Positions 8,493-16,750 of a stretch of DNA of 64,000 nt are shown here, piece by piece (position 1 is the stretch's first letter; every line of letters begins with the position of its first letter). Source of the DNA: Secundilactobacillus mixtipabuli (GTDB lineage: Bacteria; Bacillota; Bacilli; Lactobacillales; Lactobacillaceae); contig NZ_BCMF01000001.1 in NCBI RefSeq assembly GCF_002217925.1, forward strand, positions 62,001 through 126,000, written 5' to 3'. The position numbers and the translations under genes were made by a program. Under the pieces are notes generated by a model that saw only the letters and a list, made by a program, of their open reading frames with translations, made no database searches and was not told the origin of the DNA.

Positions 8493-8880
8493 CTTAGAGC
8501 CTCCTTCATGTGTACTAGCTTTCTATTACACTATATCACTAACACAAAATAATTCAACCAAATTTGTGGCAGTTAAGCCAAAAACATTTTGTAATAAAAT
8601 TGTAACAATTAAATTTAGCGTTAGATTAGCGAGATATTTTAATAAGACAGAAGCGGTAAAACGTCCAATTATTATTAAGTGAAGAAAGCGCCTACAGATG
8701 GGCAACATCAACAACTATCGTGCTATTAAAACTGCTCTTTTTTCTCTTATGTACATTTGAAAAATGATGATGATCAGTCCCATTAACAATTAATTTTTTT
8801 GTAACATTTCAAAAATTGTTATGTCATCTTCACACTTTCTTCACATTTACGAGTTATCTTATGACCATAGCCTAATATCT
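8493..8880. other. Gene-free upstream region; possible direct-repeat regulator site
   Basis: No plausible gene. It contains the gntR promoter region. At 8829-8845 two TTCACA hexamers stand at an 11-base period, a spacing used by PhoP-type response regulators, just upstream of the candidate RNA that starts near 8885. With only two repeats this is weak. Confidence 0.35.
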
Positions 8881-8884
8881 TAAT

Positions 8885-9004
8885 AAAGGTATTAAGTGAG
8901 CTTTTTCATTTTACTCCTCCAAAGTAAAATTTATATTTCCGTGAACCCCATCACGAAAATGCCTACTCCTATAAGATCACCCTCCCCCGGGTGGTCTTTT
9001 TTTT
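8885..9004 (+). ncRNA. Candidate small RNA with three C-rich loop hairpins
   Basis: Three hairpins follow one another: ATTTTAC/GTAAAAT (8908-8930) with loop TCCTCCAAA, CGTGA/TCACG (8940-8955) with loop ACCCCA, and GATCACCC/GGGTGGTC (8975-8996) with loop TCCCCC and eight T residues, a rho-independent terminator. A further ACTCCT is single-stranded between the last two. Exposed C-rich loops that can pair with Shine-Dalgarno sequences are typical of Firmicute regulatory RNAs such as Listeria LhrC. There is no reading frame. The promoter is not clear; TAATAT at 8873 is a possible -10 element. Confidence 0.5.
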
Positions 9005-9011
9005 ACGCAAA

Positions 9012-9060
9012 AAAGATTCGCTTGATAAGTCTAGAAGGACTATCAAGCGAATCTTTTATT
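9012..9060. terminator. Strong hairpin, bidirectional terminator
   Basis: AAAAGATTCGCTTGATA pairs with TATCAAGCGAATCTTTT across a short loop, with A and T runs on both sides. It closes the C-rich RNA unit on one side and could stop transcripts from the other. Confidence 0.75.
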
Positions 9061-9426
9061 TTGAATCAAGCTGCCTATATGGCAATCTGGTTTCCACCAC
9101 TGACATATCAAAGTGAGAGTACTCGATCATCTAACCGAACTTTACATATGCGCCAAGAATAAGAAACCAGTAAACAACATGCTTCTCCCCAGAAGCACAC
9201 CGTCAAAACTGTGCGGCCTCCAACCACACTTAGGAGAGTACTGCTTACCAGGCGTCCAGAGCCTTAATCATAACCCCACGTTATGATTAACATTAATGAT
9301 TAGCGGGCTTTCTCGCAGATAATGCATTAATCAAGAGCAGCACTTGCAACGATCACAGCAGGCTTTTTCATCTCCTCACAGACTTATTAAATCATGAATC
9401 CCCCGAAGTTAATAAGTCGTGTTAAG
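9061..9426. other. Gene-free, hairpin-rich segment
   Basis: No convincing gene on either strand. There are several perfect hairpins on the plus strand: GCTTCT/AGAAGC with loop CCCC (9181-9196), and TTAATCATAA/TTATGATTAA with loop CCCCACG (9264-9290). The C-rich loops resemble those of the adjacent candidate RNA. It may be a second structured RNA or a degraded gene. Confidence 0.35.
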
Positions 9427-9530
9427 AACAAAAAAGACCCATTCATTCGGCCAGCAATTACGCCTCCGAGAACGGGTCGTGTCCTAGCCAACGCTAGAAC
9501 TGAGCAGTTACATTTGATTTTCGTTCTTAA
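9427..9530 (-). ncRNA. Candidate small RNA, family S copy 1
   Basis: Read on the minus strand: TGCTCAG, a hairpin TTCTAGC/GCTAGGA with a four-base loop, then ACACGACCCG, which starts a terminator stem GACCC...GGGTC followed by TTTTTT. Copy 2 near 15.7 kb keeps TGCTCAG and ACACGACCCG but has different stem sequences. A TATACT box at 9535-9530 could be the -10 element. There is no reading frame. Function unknown. Confidence 0.55.
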
Positions 9531-9719
9531 GTATACATATAAACTATCACATAGTTGATATAATAGCAACCATTTAGCAACATATTCTTTGAAATAAAAG
9601 CAGTTTTTGAGCTGACCGCTTAACACCTCACTGAGTGGCTCAAAGGAACTCTGGCTTGAGGTAAAACGATTAACCTTGCGCTATAAATGCACTTATCAAG
9701 CGAATAAGCCACTCTAAAA
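9531..9719. other. Intergenic region, nothing clear
   Basis: Between two candidate minus-strand RNAs. GAGTGGCT near 9634 is complementary to AGCCACTC near 9707 and would enclose about 70 bases. No gene recognised. Confidence 0.3.
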
Positions 9720-10083
9720 GTAGCAAAAAGCAGCTACCCGATGTGGCAACTGCCTCAATCAATTCAATTGTTCATGATGCTCATGCCGCTATTTGTTTCT
9801 TGGGTGTCGTAATAGTTAAACAGTACACAAACTAGTCGTGTTTAAACCCTCCCCTGGTTCAACCATTACGTGTCGGGGTACACCCTGCTTTTTCAAAGCT
9901 ACTTCCTCCACAATCAAACCTATTTAACAACTCTACACAAGTGTCTTGACTTACAGACAAACGATGATGAATTGCGACGTTCATTAGATTCCAAGGCTTA
10001 CTTTATCCCTCCTCACATAGCCAGGCAGATTTAATCAAGCAAAGCCCCCTTGCTTGATATCCTAATTGGAATCGTCTAGCTTA
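9720..10083 (-). ncRNA. Candidate 360-nt structured RNA with promoter and terminator
   Basis: On the minus strand a near-consensus promoter (TTGACT, 17 bases, TATATT, 10115-10087) precedes this segment, and a hairpin ending in CTGCTTTTTGC (9757-9722) closes it. The 5' domain is bounded by GATTCCAA...TTGGAATC (10072-9987) and contains TCAAGCAA/TTGCTTGA with a G-rich loop. I do not recognise the family; it lacks the conserved starts of tmRNA or RNase P RNA. It may also encode the short peptide listed separately. Confidence 0.45.
9816..9896 (-). CDS. Possible 26-residue peptide inside the candidate RNA
   Basis: A TTG start is preceded by GGAGGAAG at good distance, followed by 26 codons beginning MKKQGVPRH and ending SLCTV. 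There is no signal peptide or known motif. The strong ribosome binding site is the only support; it may be chance or a dual-function RNA. Confidence 0.25.
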   Translation of the reverse strand: MKKQGVPRHVMVEPGEGLNTTSLCTV

Positions 10084-10086
10084 TGC

Positions 10087-10115
10087 TTTAATATAGCGAT
10101 AACGATTGCCTAAGT
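10087..10115 (-). promoter_or_regulatory. Near-consensus sigma-A promoter facing a gene-free region
   Basis: Minus strand TTGACT and TATATT with a 17-base spacer. No gene follows within 1 kb, which supports a non-coding transcript. Confidence 0.6.
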
Positions 10116-10311
10116 CAAACATTTTCACCTGATTCTTATAAAATATTTGGAAAGTGGTTGGATGATTAATTATGTCCCACAACACTTGCATACCAGATAC
10201 TAGTGGATTCAATTCGTTAAAATTAAGCAATTATTAGTTTACTTTTTTATAAAAAATTACATTCTTATATGATGAAAATGCAATTTGTTTGTTTTTAGTT
10301 ATAACAATTCT

Positions 10312-10962
10312 TTAGCTCAGCCAGGAATCTAACCAAAACCGTTTTTGAGTAATCACTTCCGCAGCTGTGGCACCGATCCGATGGATGTCCTTAGCGTGAG
10401 CATTTCGTTCTACTTGTTTGACAAGCTCAGCTCGTTGACCCTGATCGTCAATCACCCACTTTAAGGCATCCATGCTCGACATAATTTCAAATAAGTTCAA
10501 GGCAGCTAAATCAGTAGAACTTGCACTGATATTTTCAATTAGCCAACCTTTCGCCTCAGAACGTGCACTGTCTGTTGGCTCATAAATAATGTGCGGCTTT
10601 AAATTATTTTGGAAAACGACCCGCTGAACCTGATTGCTAGCCAGTAGCTCATGACCAATGCCATCATAGATTTGATTAGCAATATCCCAACTAGTAATCG
10701 GCTTCAACGCGTTTTCCAAGCTATCATCCTCGGCTAAAGCTGCAGTCAATTCCTTAGTAAAGATCGACAGATACGCTGGCAATTCAGCCGTTTCATCAAT
10801 CCTCACCTGATCCTTGCTCATTCGAATCACTTTTTGAGCCATCAAATCCAAAAAGGCTGCCAGGACAAAGTAAGATTGGCTAGTAAACCGCGTTCGTAGC
10901 ATCGGTTTCTTACCAATTGCTTCAGTGAGCAGTAAATATTTTGATGCAGTTATCAATACCAC
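10312..10962 (-). CDS. Hypothetical protein (possible GPP34-like)
   Basis: I do not recognise this 216-residue soluble protein. It is mostly helical, rich in Ala, Glu and Leu, with Leu/Ile-rich N-terminal helices and no signal peptide or membrane segment. The opening (ASKYLLLTEAIGKKPM) faintly recalls bacterial GPP34 domain proteins, but I see no decisive motif. GTG start with GAGG upstream. Divergent from the carnitine acyltransferase-like gene, with which it shares a 185-bp promoter region. Confidence 0.6.
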   Translation of the reverse strand: MVLITASKYLLLTEAIGKKPMLRTRFTSQSYFVLAAFLDLMAQKVIRMSKDQVRIDETAELPAYLSIFTKELTAALAEDDSLENALKPITSWDIANQIYDGIGHELLASNQVQRVVFQNNLKPHIIYEPTDSARSEAKGWLIENISASSTDLAALNLFEIMSSMDALKWVIDDQGQRAELVKQVERNAHAKDIHRIGATAAEVITQKRFWLDSWLS

Positions 10963-11147
10963 TATTTCCTCACCCTCTTAAAACCAGAATAACACCTCAC
11001 CCGTTTAACGAGTAAGAGAAAGTTTAGTTCCATGACGAACCTGTATTAATATGTCATAATATGGCTCACAAACACAAATTGTGAATTTTCTTTCTATTAT
11101 ATATGTCGGATTACTTTGTTTGAACGTCAATGAAAGGACATCTGCAA

Positions 11148-12908
11148 ATGAGTGAAAAATATACCCTTGATTTATTACGGTCTTTACCGAAACAACCACT
11201 CCCCAAACTTGAAGAAACGCTTGCTCTTCTCACCGAATGGTCTCAGCCCTTCCTGGGAGTTTCTGAGCAAAAAAAATTAGCGGATCAAACCGCCGCGTTT
11301 AAAAAGGACGATGGTCCCGCACTGCAAGCGTTGTTAAAGCAACGCTGGACGGAAACTAATGCTAATTGGCTGGTTCCTTTTTGGCGTCAGCAAACGCTCA
11401 TGACAAGAACCCCTTTACAGGCGACGTCTAACTTTGCATTGACTGTTGAACCAGCTCGACTGCCAAATTTGGATCAAGTCACCATGGCGGCTAAACTGCT
11501 GCAAAACTTTGCCGATGAATACTTGGCCTATATCGCAGAAGAGGTTCCTGTTGATACTGATGAGACGAGTAAGCCTCTTGACATGAGCAGCTACCAATAC
11601 TTCTTTCGGACACAGCGACACCCAGGAATTGGCCGCGACCATCTGCAAATGACTCGACAAGCAACCAAAAACGTTGAAGCAACCGTCATTTATCACCATA
11701 CGCTATACCAGATACGCTTAATTGATCACGCCGGGAGAGTCTCAACCCTGCACTCACTGACCGAAGCGCTCAATCAAATCATCGAGAACCCCGATACTGA
11801 CACATTCTTTGTCGGCTCATATACTGGCTTACCCCGCAATGAGGCTGCCAAATTACGGCAGTTGCTGGCTATTAGCGAACGCAATCAAGCTAATCTAAGG
11901 CGGGTTAGTGGCAGCTTACTGGTGTTGACACTACTAGATTCGTCTCAGGCTATAACGGCACCATCAGCCCTTCTCGGCCCTCTGGATCGATTATTCGATA
12001 AAACGACGCAGGTTATTGTTGCTTCTGACGGACAAATCGGCTTTGCCTTTGAACATAGTCAGATTAATGTCCAACCAGCTATAAGCTTAGCAGACAAAGT
12101 TGTGAATCACCTGAGCCAACCGGCTGATCAGTGGGATAGCAAGGGCAAACCGCATTTTCAACAACTCGATTGGCAGCTCGATCACGACATCAAAGAAGCA
12201 TTGGCCGCAGCTGAAAATCAAAATGTGCAACTCGCTGACCAATTAACCTTTGCTTCTACTACTGAAATGGCGTTTGGGACCCAGCAGCTTCAGAAATTAG
12301 GCGTTGATCCTGATGCCTTCATTCAAATTGCCCTTGCTCTCACCGAATATCATACAACTGGTGAATGGCGAACGGTTGCTGAATCCGCTTCTTTGCGTCA
12401 GTTCTATCAAGGGCGAGCTGAAAAGTTTAGCTCAATCAGCCAGGCAAGTAAACAATTTATGAGTGCCTTTACCGCTGGCCAGCGTGATGCCGCCACAAAG
12501 CAATTATTTGATCATGCTCTCCATGCACATCAAGACCGGCTAAAAAACGTTCAAAAGGGATTGGGAATTGACTCCCACCTAGCGAGTTTAAAACTGTTAA
12601 TGGCTCAGTATGGTGGCCCATCAGTTTTCCCAGCAGCAGCCACCTTCTTTCAGTCGCCTTTTTTAACCAAATTTTTGACCGACTATTTCTCAACAATCAA
12701 TCTTTCTGAACAGTTAGATTTCAACTTCATTTTTCCACCAACTAGTCCGAATGGTTATGCCATCAGCTATAAGTTGTATCCTGATCAAGTGGCCCTCGCC
12801 GTATCCGCATGGACGGCAAACGCTTTTGAAGCTGACGAACTGCTAACAGACTTTAAAGATAGCCTTGATACCTTATTTGCTTGGCTAGCAGCTTTCGAAA
12901 ACGATTAA
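11148..12908 (+). CDS. Choline/carnitine O-acyltransferase family protein
   Basis: These enzymes transfer acyl groups between CoA and carnitine or choline and are mainly eukaryotic. Family landmarks appear in order: N-terminal NWLVPFWRQQ (73-82), catalytic-His region GFAFEHSQIN (298-307, His303), DAFIQIALAL and AESASLRQFYQGRAEKFSS (389-429, the carnitine/CoA-binding STS-like block), GLGIDSHLASLKLL (471-484, canonical GxGxDRHLxGL) and FIFPPTSPNGYAISYKL (527-543). 586 residues matches the eukaryotic size. The residue four after the catalytic His, usually acidic, is Asn307. AAAGGA lies nine bases before ATG 11148. The physiological role in a lactic acid bacterium is unclear; carnitine or choline modification is possible. 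Confidence 0.82.
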   Translation: MSEKYTLDLLRSLPKQPLPKLEETLALLTEWSQPFLGVSEQKKLADQTAAFKKDDGPALQALLKQRWTETNANWLVPFWRQQTLMTRTPLQATSNFALTVEPARLPNLDQVTMAAKLLQNFADEYLAYIAEEVPVDTDETSKPLDMSSYQYFFRTQRHPGIGRDHLQMTRQATKNVEATVIYHHTLYQIRLIDHAGRVSTLHSLTEALNQIIENPDTDTFFVGSYTGLPRNEAAKLRQLLAISERNQANLRRVSGSLLVLTLLDSSQAITAPSALLGPLDRLFDKTTQVIVASDGQIGFAFEHSQINVQPAISLADKVVNHLSQPADQWDSKGKPHFQQLDWQLDHDIKEALAAAENQNVQLADQLTFASTTEMAFGTQQLQKLGVDPDAFIQIALALTEYHTTGEWRTVAESASLRQFYQGRAEKFSSISQASKQFMSAFTAGQRDAATKQLFDHALHAHQDRLKNVQKGLGIDSHLASLKLLMAQYGGPSVFPAAATFFQSPFLTKFLTDYFSTINLSEQLDFNFIFPPTSPNGYAISYKLYPDQVALAVSAWTANAFEADELLTDFKDSLDTLFAWLAAFEND

Positions 12909-12928
12909 TGACATTTTAATCCAGAAAT

Positions 12929-12964
12929 AAAAAATATCCATTCCCCCCGGAATGGATATTTCAT
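12929..12964. terminator. Bidirectional terminator after metalloprotease 1
   Basis: AAATATCCATTCC and GGAATGGATATTT flank CCCC. A near-identical hairpin follows the second protease copy (14190-14223), showing that the duplicated unit includes its terminator. Confidence 0.8.
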
Positions 12965-12983
12965 TTCTAATTTAAATTGGTTA

Positions 12984-13637
12984 TTAACGGTAACTGTGTA
13001 CCAAACCATTAACATCAGGCTTTGATACGGATTGATCTCTGGTAGCGTAATACATCACACTGTGCTTGCCGACGTTATGTTCTAAGCCTAAAGCATGGCC
13101 TAATTCATGTTCGGCAACGTTGGTCCGTTCACCTTTTGAATAGTGGTAACGGTTGGCAACGTTGGTGTAGACGTAAGATTTGGCGCTGGCCATCACAGCC
13201 AGGCCGTTCATTGTTTTATCGTTAAAGTATGACGAATAAGTGATCCCAACGGTTGAATCATTTTTACCCATTGGTGAGTTTGCATTTGACAAGGTAATGT
13301 CTGCTTTACCGGAAGTCGCAACTAATTTAACCACGCCGCTACGGTTCCAGGTCTTAACAGCTGAACTCCAAACGGACTTGTAATAACTTGATCCGCTGGC
13401 GATTTTATAGGTGATTGTGGTGGTTGCCCAACGCTTAGCAGCAGGTGTCAAACTGGCTTTACCAGTGGCAGCGCCGCCATCAGCTTTGGCAGTGCCAAAT
13501 GAAACGGCTGTTTTAACAGCTTCTGTAGCATCGGCATCAGTAACAACCTTTGCGCTGGCGTGACTTGGTGTAGCAAAACTCAAACCTGCAACGACAGCAA
13601 CAAATGTCAACAAAGTACCCATTAAACGATTATTCAT
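12984..13637 (-). CDS. Secreted matrixin-like zinc metalloprotease, copy 1
   Basis: Extracellular protease of the metzincin type. The signal peptide spans residues 1-28 with probable cleavage after SHASA. The zinc site HELGHALGLEH (177-187) gives His177, His181 and His187 with catalytic Glu178, followed by a Met-turn at SVMYY (194-198). 217 residues is a minimal catalytic domain with a short propeptide. AAGGAG precedes the ATG. A paralogue lies 600 bp upstream in the same orientation; their upstream regions also match, so each probably has its own promoter. Confidence 0.9.
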   Translation of the reverse strand: MNNRLMGTLLTFVAVVAGLSFATPSHASAKVVTDADATEAVKTAVSFGTAKADGGAATGKASLTPAAKRWATTTITYKIASGSSYYKSVWSSAVKTWNRSGVVKLVATSGKADITLSNANSPMGKNDSTVGITYSSYFNDKTMNGLAVMASAKSYVYTNVANRYHYSKGERTNVAEHELGHALGLEHNVGKHSVMYYATRDQSVSKPDVNGLVHSYR

Positions 13638-14189
13638 ATAAACTGAAAGTCTCCTTATATTCTAAAGTGTCTCGACAATCAGCTTTTTCTATCAAAATTC
13701 TCCAAAAAATATAACACACGAGAGAGAGTCGTGTTTGCGTCATACATAAAATTACTAAACCATGTTACGGTGAAAATTAAATCGTTGTTCCCATGTTGAT
13801 TATTGACCCCCAATAACCAACGCAACGAGGATGACTATAGCACCCCCTTTCAGTAATTACCATTACAGTTATATTACAAAGGAAGCGGTGAAAATAATTA
13901 TGTGAAACTGTTATAACATTAAAAACAAGAACCATAACCCCATCATATAAGGCTTTATACCCCCTATTTAAATCGTAAAAGTGCGGTTGAAAACAGTTAC
14001 ATTTACATATCATTCATTTTGAATTATTTTATTATTTAAAAAAAAAGCAAAATATTGGCTGTTTTTGGAACGGATTATTATAAGTGTCCTTTTCTATCAA
14101 AGCACGTTTGTTTGGAAAATAGCCCCATATTCATTAGTTGATTTTTATATGAAAACGTTACTTTCATTTTATGGGCATGATCTAAAAGA
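13638..14189. promoter_or_regulatory. Promoter region of metalloprotease copy 1
   Basis: This gap shares several blocks with the gap upstream of copy 2: an ACACGA/TCGTGT hairpin with a pyrimidine-rich loop (about 13718-13735) and a TTATTG/CAATAA palindrome around GGGGG (about 13800-13816, minus strand). Their conservation while the surroundings diverge suggests regulatory function. No additional gene is seen. Confidence 0.5.
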
Positions 14190-14224
14190 CAAAAATATCC
14201 ATTCCCCCCGGAATGGATATTTCA
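14190..14224. terminator. Terminator after metalloprotease 2
   Basis: Same AAATATCCATTCC / GGAATGGATATTT hairpin as after copy 1. Confidence 0.8.
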
Positions 14225-14244
14225 TCTCTAATTTAATTTAAAAT

Positions 14245-14898
14245 TTAGCGATAACTATGTTGCAAACCTTTAATATCAGGCTTTGATACAGATTGACTTC
14301 TGGTTGCGTAGTACATCACGCTTTTTTTACCTACATTATGTTCTAAACCTAATGCGTGACCAAGTTCATGTTCAGCAACATTGGTCCGTTCAGTTTTAGA
14401 ATAGTGGTAATGATTGGCAACGTTGGTATAAACGTAAGATTTAGCACTAGCTAAAACGGCCAAACCATTTAAAGTCTTATTATTATAATATGACGAATAA
14501 GTAATCCCAACAGTTGAAGAGTTGCTACCCTGTGGTGAATTACTGTTAGACAATGTGATGTCAGCCTTACCAGATGTAGGGACAAGGTGGACAACACCAC
14601 TGCGGTTCCAGGTTTTAACAGCTGAACCCCAAACGGACTTGTAGTAAGAAGTGCCGCTAGCGATTTTATAAGTGACTGTTTTTGATTGCCAACGCTTTGC
14701 AGCTGGTGTCACACTAGCTGATCCTGTGGCTGAGCCGCCATCAGCTTTTACAGTACCCAGGGACTGAACCGTCTTAACACCTTCTGTGGTATCGGCGTCA
14801 GTCTTTAAATGCGTATCATGATGACTTGGAGTAGCGAAACTCAAACCTGCAGCGACGGCAACAAATGTTAACAAAGTACCCATTAAACGATTATTCAT
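14245..14898 (-). CDS. Secreted matrixin-like zinc metalloprotease, copy 2
   Basis: Paralogue of the downstream gene with the same length (217), the same signal peptide start and the same zinc motif HELGHALGLEH plus Met-turn. Most differences are in the propeptide (residues 25-60), where this copy has HHDTHLKTDAD in place of HASAKVVTDAD, and scattered sites in the catalytic domain. Both copies keep all catalytic residues, so both are probably active. The duplication includes promoter blocks and terminator. Confidence 0.9.
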   Translation of the reverse strand: MNNRLMGTLLTFVAVAAGLSFATPSHHDTHLKTDADTTEGVKTVQSLGTVKADGGSATGSASVTPAAKRWQSKTVTYKIASGTSYYKSVWGSAVKTWNRSGVVHLVPTSGKADITLSNSNSPQGSNSSTVGITYSSYYNNKTLNGLAVLASAKSYVYTNVANHYHYSKTERTNVAEHELGHALGLEHNVGKKSVMYYATRSQSVSKPDIKGLQHSYR

Positions 14899-15606
14899 AT
14901 ATACTGATAAGTCTCCTTAAATTCTAGAGTGTCTCGACTATCAGCTTTTTCTTAAAAATTCTCCAAAAAATAACACACGAGAGAGAGTCGTGTTTGTCAT
15001 TCATAAAATTACTAAACCTGTTGCTATAAAAATAAAACCATTATTTCATCGTGTCACTTATTGACCCCCAATAATTAATGCGACTGAATGACTATACCAT
15101 CAAGCTTTCTAGAATACAATGACAAATTTATTACAGAAACTTTATGAAAATGAAAATATGAAATCATTATAACGTTGGGTGTTATACTCAAAATGACTGT
15201 CTGAATAGGCTTTTACCGACTTTGTTTATTTAATAACAAATAGATGTAAACAGTTTCATTTGCAATAATTTATTTCCGAAAATAGATGGCTTTTTTTAAA
15301 ATTTTCGAATAATTGTGAATTTTATAGACACTTGATCACGAGATGTTCCATTTGATTTTTGAGTCGAAACCAAAATTTAGCCACAAAAAAACGTCCAATA
15401 ATCAATTATTGGACGTTTTTTAATTAGAAATGAAATATCCTAACCTTTTCAATGCCATATCACTGTTATATTTTCATCAAAGGCTTGAAGGAGACATCAA
15501 CAAGCTCCTGGTTACTCGTTTACCTGATACGAACATGACCTGGATTCGCTCGACGATACATGCTTGTACCATCTCACTTGTAATAATCTATATTACTGGG
15601 GGTCAA

Positions 15607-15675
15607 CTGATGTTTTCATCAGAATAAGTTAATTGGGGGGAATTAACTTAGCAGGGGTTTGAAAAGCTTCAAACC
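15607..15675. other. Three consecutive perfect hairpins
   Basis: CTGATG/CATCAG with loop TTTT (15607-15622), AAGTTAATT/AATTAACTT with a six-G loop (15626-15649) and GGTTTGAA/TTCAAACC with loop AAGC (15656-15675). They are separated by only a few bases. This could be part of a structured RNA; on the minus strand the middle loop reads CCCCCC. Confidence 0.5.
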
Positions 15676-15723
15676 GAAAAGGTCAACTAAACCGAAACCT
15701 AATCAAGAAAAAGTCCCAGAAAG

Positions 15724-15829
15724 CACAAAAACCCGGTCAGGTCTCTCTCCTGTCCGGGTCGTGTCACTAGAAAAGAATCCCTAGTGCTGAGCATTTTTAT
15801 TTAATTAATATTTCGCTTTTTTTAAGACA
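15724..15829 (-). ncRNA. Candidate small RNA, family S copy 2
   Basis: Minus strand: TGCTCAG (15793-15787), hairpin CACTAG/CTAGTG, ACACGACCCGG, then a terminator stem CCCGGACAGG/CCTGACCGGG with TTTTTG. The two conserved linkers match copy 1 at 9.4-9.5 kb while stems differ but still pair. A strong promoter (see next entry) fits a start near 15829. No reading frame. Confidence 0.65.
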
Positions 15830-15835
15830 AGAGTT

Positions 15836-15864
15836 ATTATACATAATCTATTTAGTTTGTGCAA
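15836..15864 (-). promoter_or_regulatory. Promoter of family S RNA copy 2
   Basis: Minus strand TTGCAC (15864-15859), 17-base spacer, TATAAT (15841-15836). No gene follows in that direction for 800 bp, so the product is presumably the small RNA. Confidence 0.75.
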
Positions 15865-15998
15865 GTCCTTTTTCCAATTTTTTTTATTTTTCTCAATAAA
15901 TAGACAAATTCACTTGATATTGCATCTTTCCCTCAACTCCATTAAGCTTGAGCTAACGCTATTTTAACAGTGTTTAATTCACCTACTAGGAGACTGAT

Positions 15999-16748
15999 AT
16001 GCAAATTATAATTGCGCCAACCAAAAAGATGGTCGTCAATACGAACGACTTTGACATTCAGAATATTCCTGTATATATAGGAAAAACTCGTCAAATTCTT
16101 AAGGCGATGCAACGCTTAACTTATGACCAAGCCCAGAAAATGTGGCGCTGCAGCGATAAATTAGCACGGGAGAATTACGACTGGTTGCAGCAAATGCACC
16201 TGGATAATCAACTAACACCCGCCATCTTAAGTTACACCGGTATTCAGTACCAGTATATGGCACCCGATCTTTTCACTGCGCCCGCATTAAATTACGTTCA
16301 AAAACACTTACGCATTCTTTCCGGGTTCTATGGTATCCTCCGACCGTTTGACGGCATTATTCCCTACCGGCTGGAAATGCAATCAGCACTGCAAGTTTCT
16401 GGCACTCATAATCTATATGAGTTTTGGGGCGACAAATTATATCAGGCCCTTCAATTTAGTCAGGGATCAGTCCTAAATTTGGCTTCACAAGAATACGCGA
16501 AAGCCATCATTCCCTTTATCCAGCCGAATGAACACCTAATAGACGTCGTTTTCGGTTCAGAAGTCGCTGGTAAACTCAAAATAAAAGCCACGTTAGCCAA
16601 AATGGCACGTGGTGAAATGGTACGCTATTTAGCAGAAAATGACATTAATGATGTCGCTGGCGTGACTCAATTCGATCATCCCGACTGGCGCTTTGATACT
16701 AGCCGTTCTACCGATGATCAATTAGTATTTGTTAATACTGAACGCTAG
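15999..16748 (+). CDS. yaaA: YaaA (UPF0246) peroxide-stress protein
   Basis: Family member recognised by the N-terminal MQIIIAPTKKM, the central ILSYTGIQYQYM and LRILSGFYGILRPFDGIIPYRLEM, and the C-terminal KATLAKMARGEMVRYL. In Escherichia coli YaaA lowers free iron and DNA damage during hydrogen peroxide stress; it has a DNA-binding HhH-type fold. 249 residues, as usual. AGGAG lies before the ATG. Single gene; no operon partner. Confidence 0.9.
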   Translation: MQIIIAPTKKMVVNTNDFDIQNIPVYIGKTRQILKAMQRLTYDQAQKMWRCSDKLARENYDWLQQMHLDNQLTPAILSYTGIQYQYMAPDLFTAPALNYVQKHLRILSGFYGILRPFDGIIPYRLEMQSALQVSGTHNLYEFWGDKLYQALQFSQGSVLNLASQEYAKAIIPFIQPNEHLIDVVFGSEVAGKLKIKATLAKMARGEMVRYLAENDINDVAGVTQFDHPDWRFDTSRSTDDQLVFVNTER

Positions 16749-16750
16749 TA

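Larger units (their letters stand above)
14899..15998. other. Gene-free 1.1-kb region with promoter blocks and RNA candidates
   Basis: It carries the copy-2 protease promoter blocks, a perfect bidirectional terminator-like hairpin ACGTCCAATAAT/ATTATTGGACGT (15388-15420), a cluster of three hairpins (15607-15675) and the second family-S RNA (15724-15829). A 65-codon frame at 15430 lacks a ribosome binding site and similarity, so I do not call it. Confidence 0.5.

Noticed and set aside
9830-9895. Possible tRNA-like T-loop GGTTCAACC
   Set aside because: No acceptor stem, anticodon or D-arm fits around it.
8493-10311. Possible large ornate RNA of ROOL or GOLLD type
   Set aside because: The stretch contains internal promoters and terminators in both directions, indicating several short RNAs; no phage or tRNA context is present.
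15430-15627. 65-codon open frame
   Set aside because: Starts directly after a terminator hairpin with no ribosome binding site, and its sequence resembles no family.
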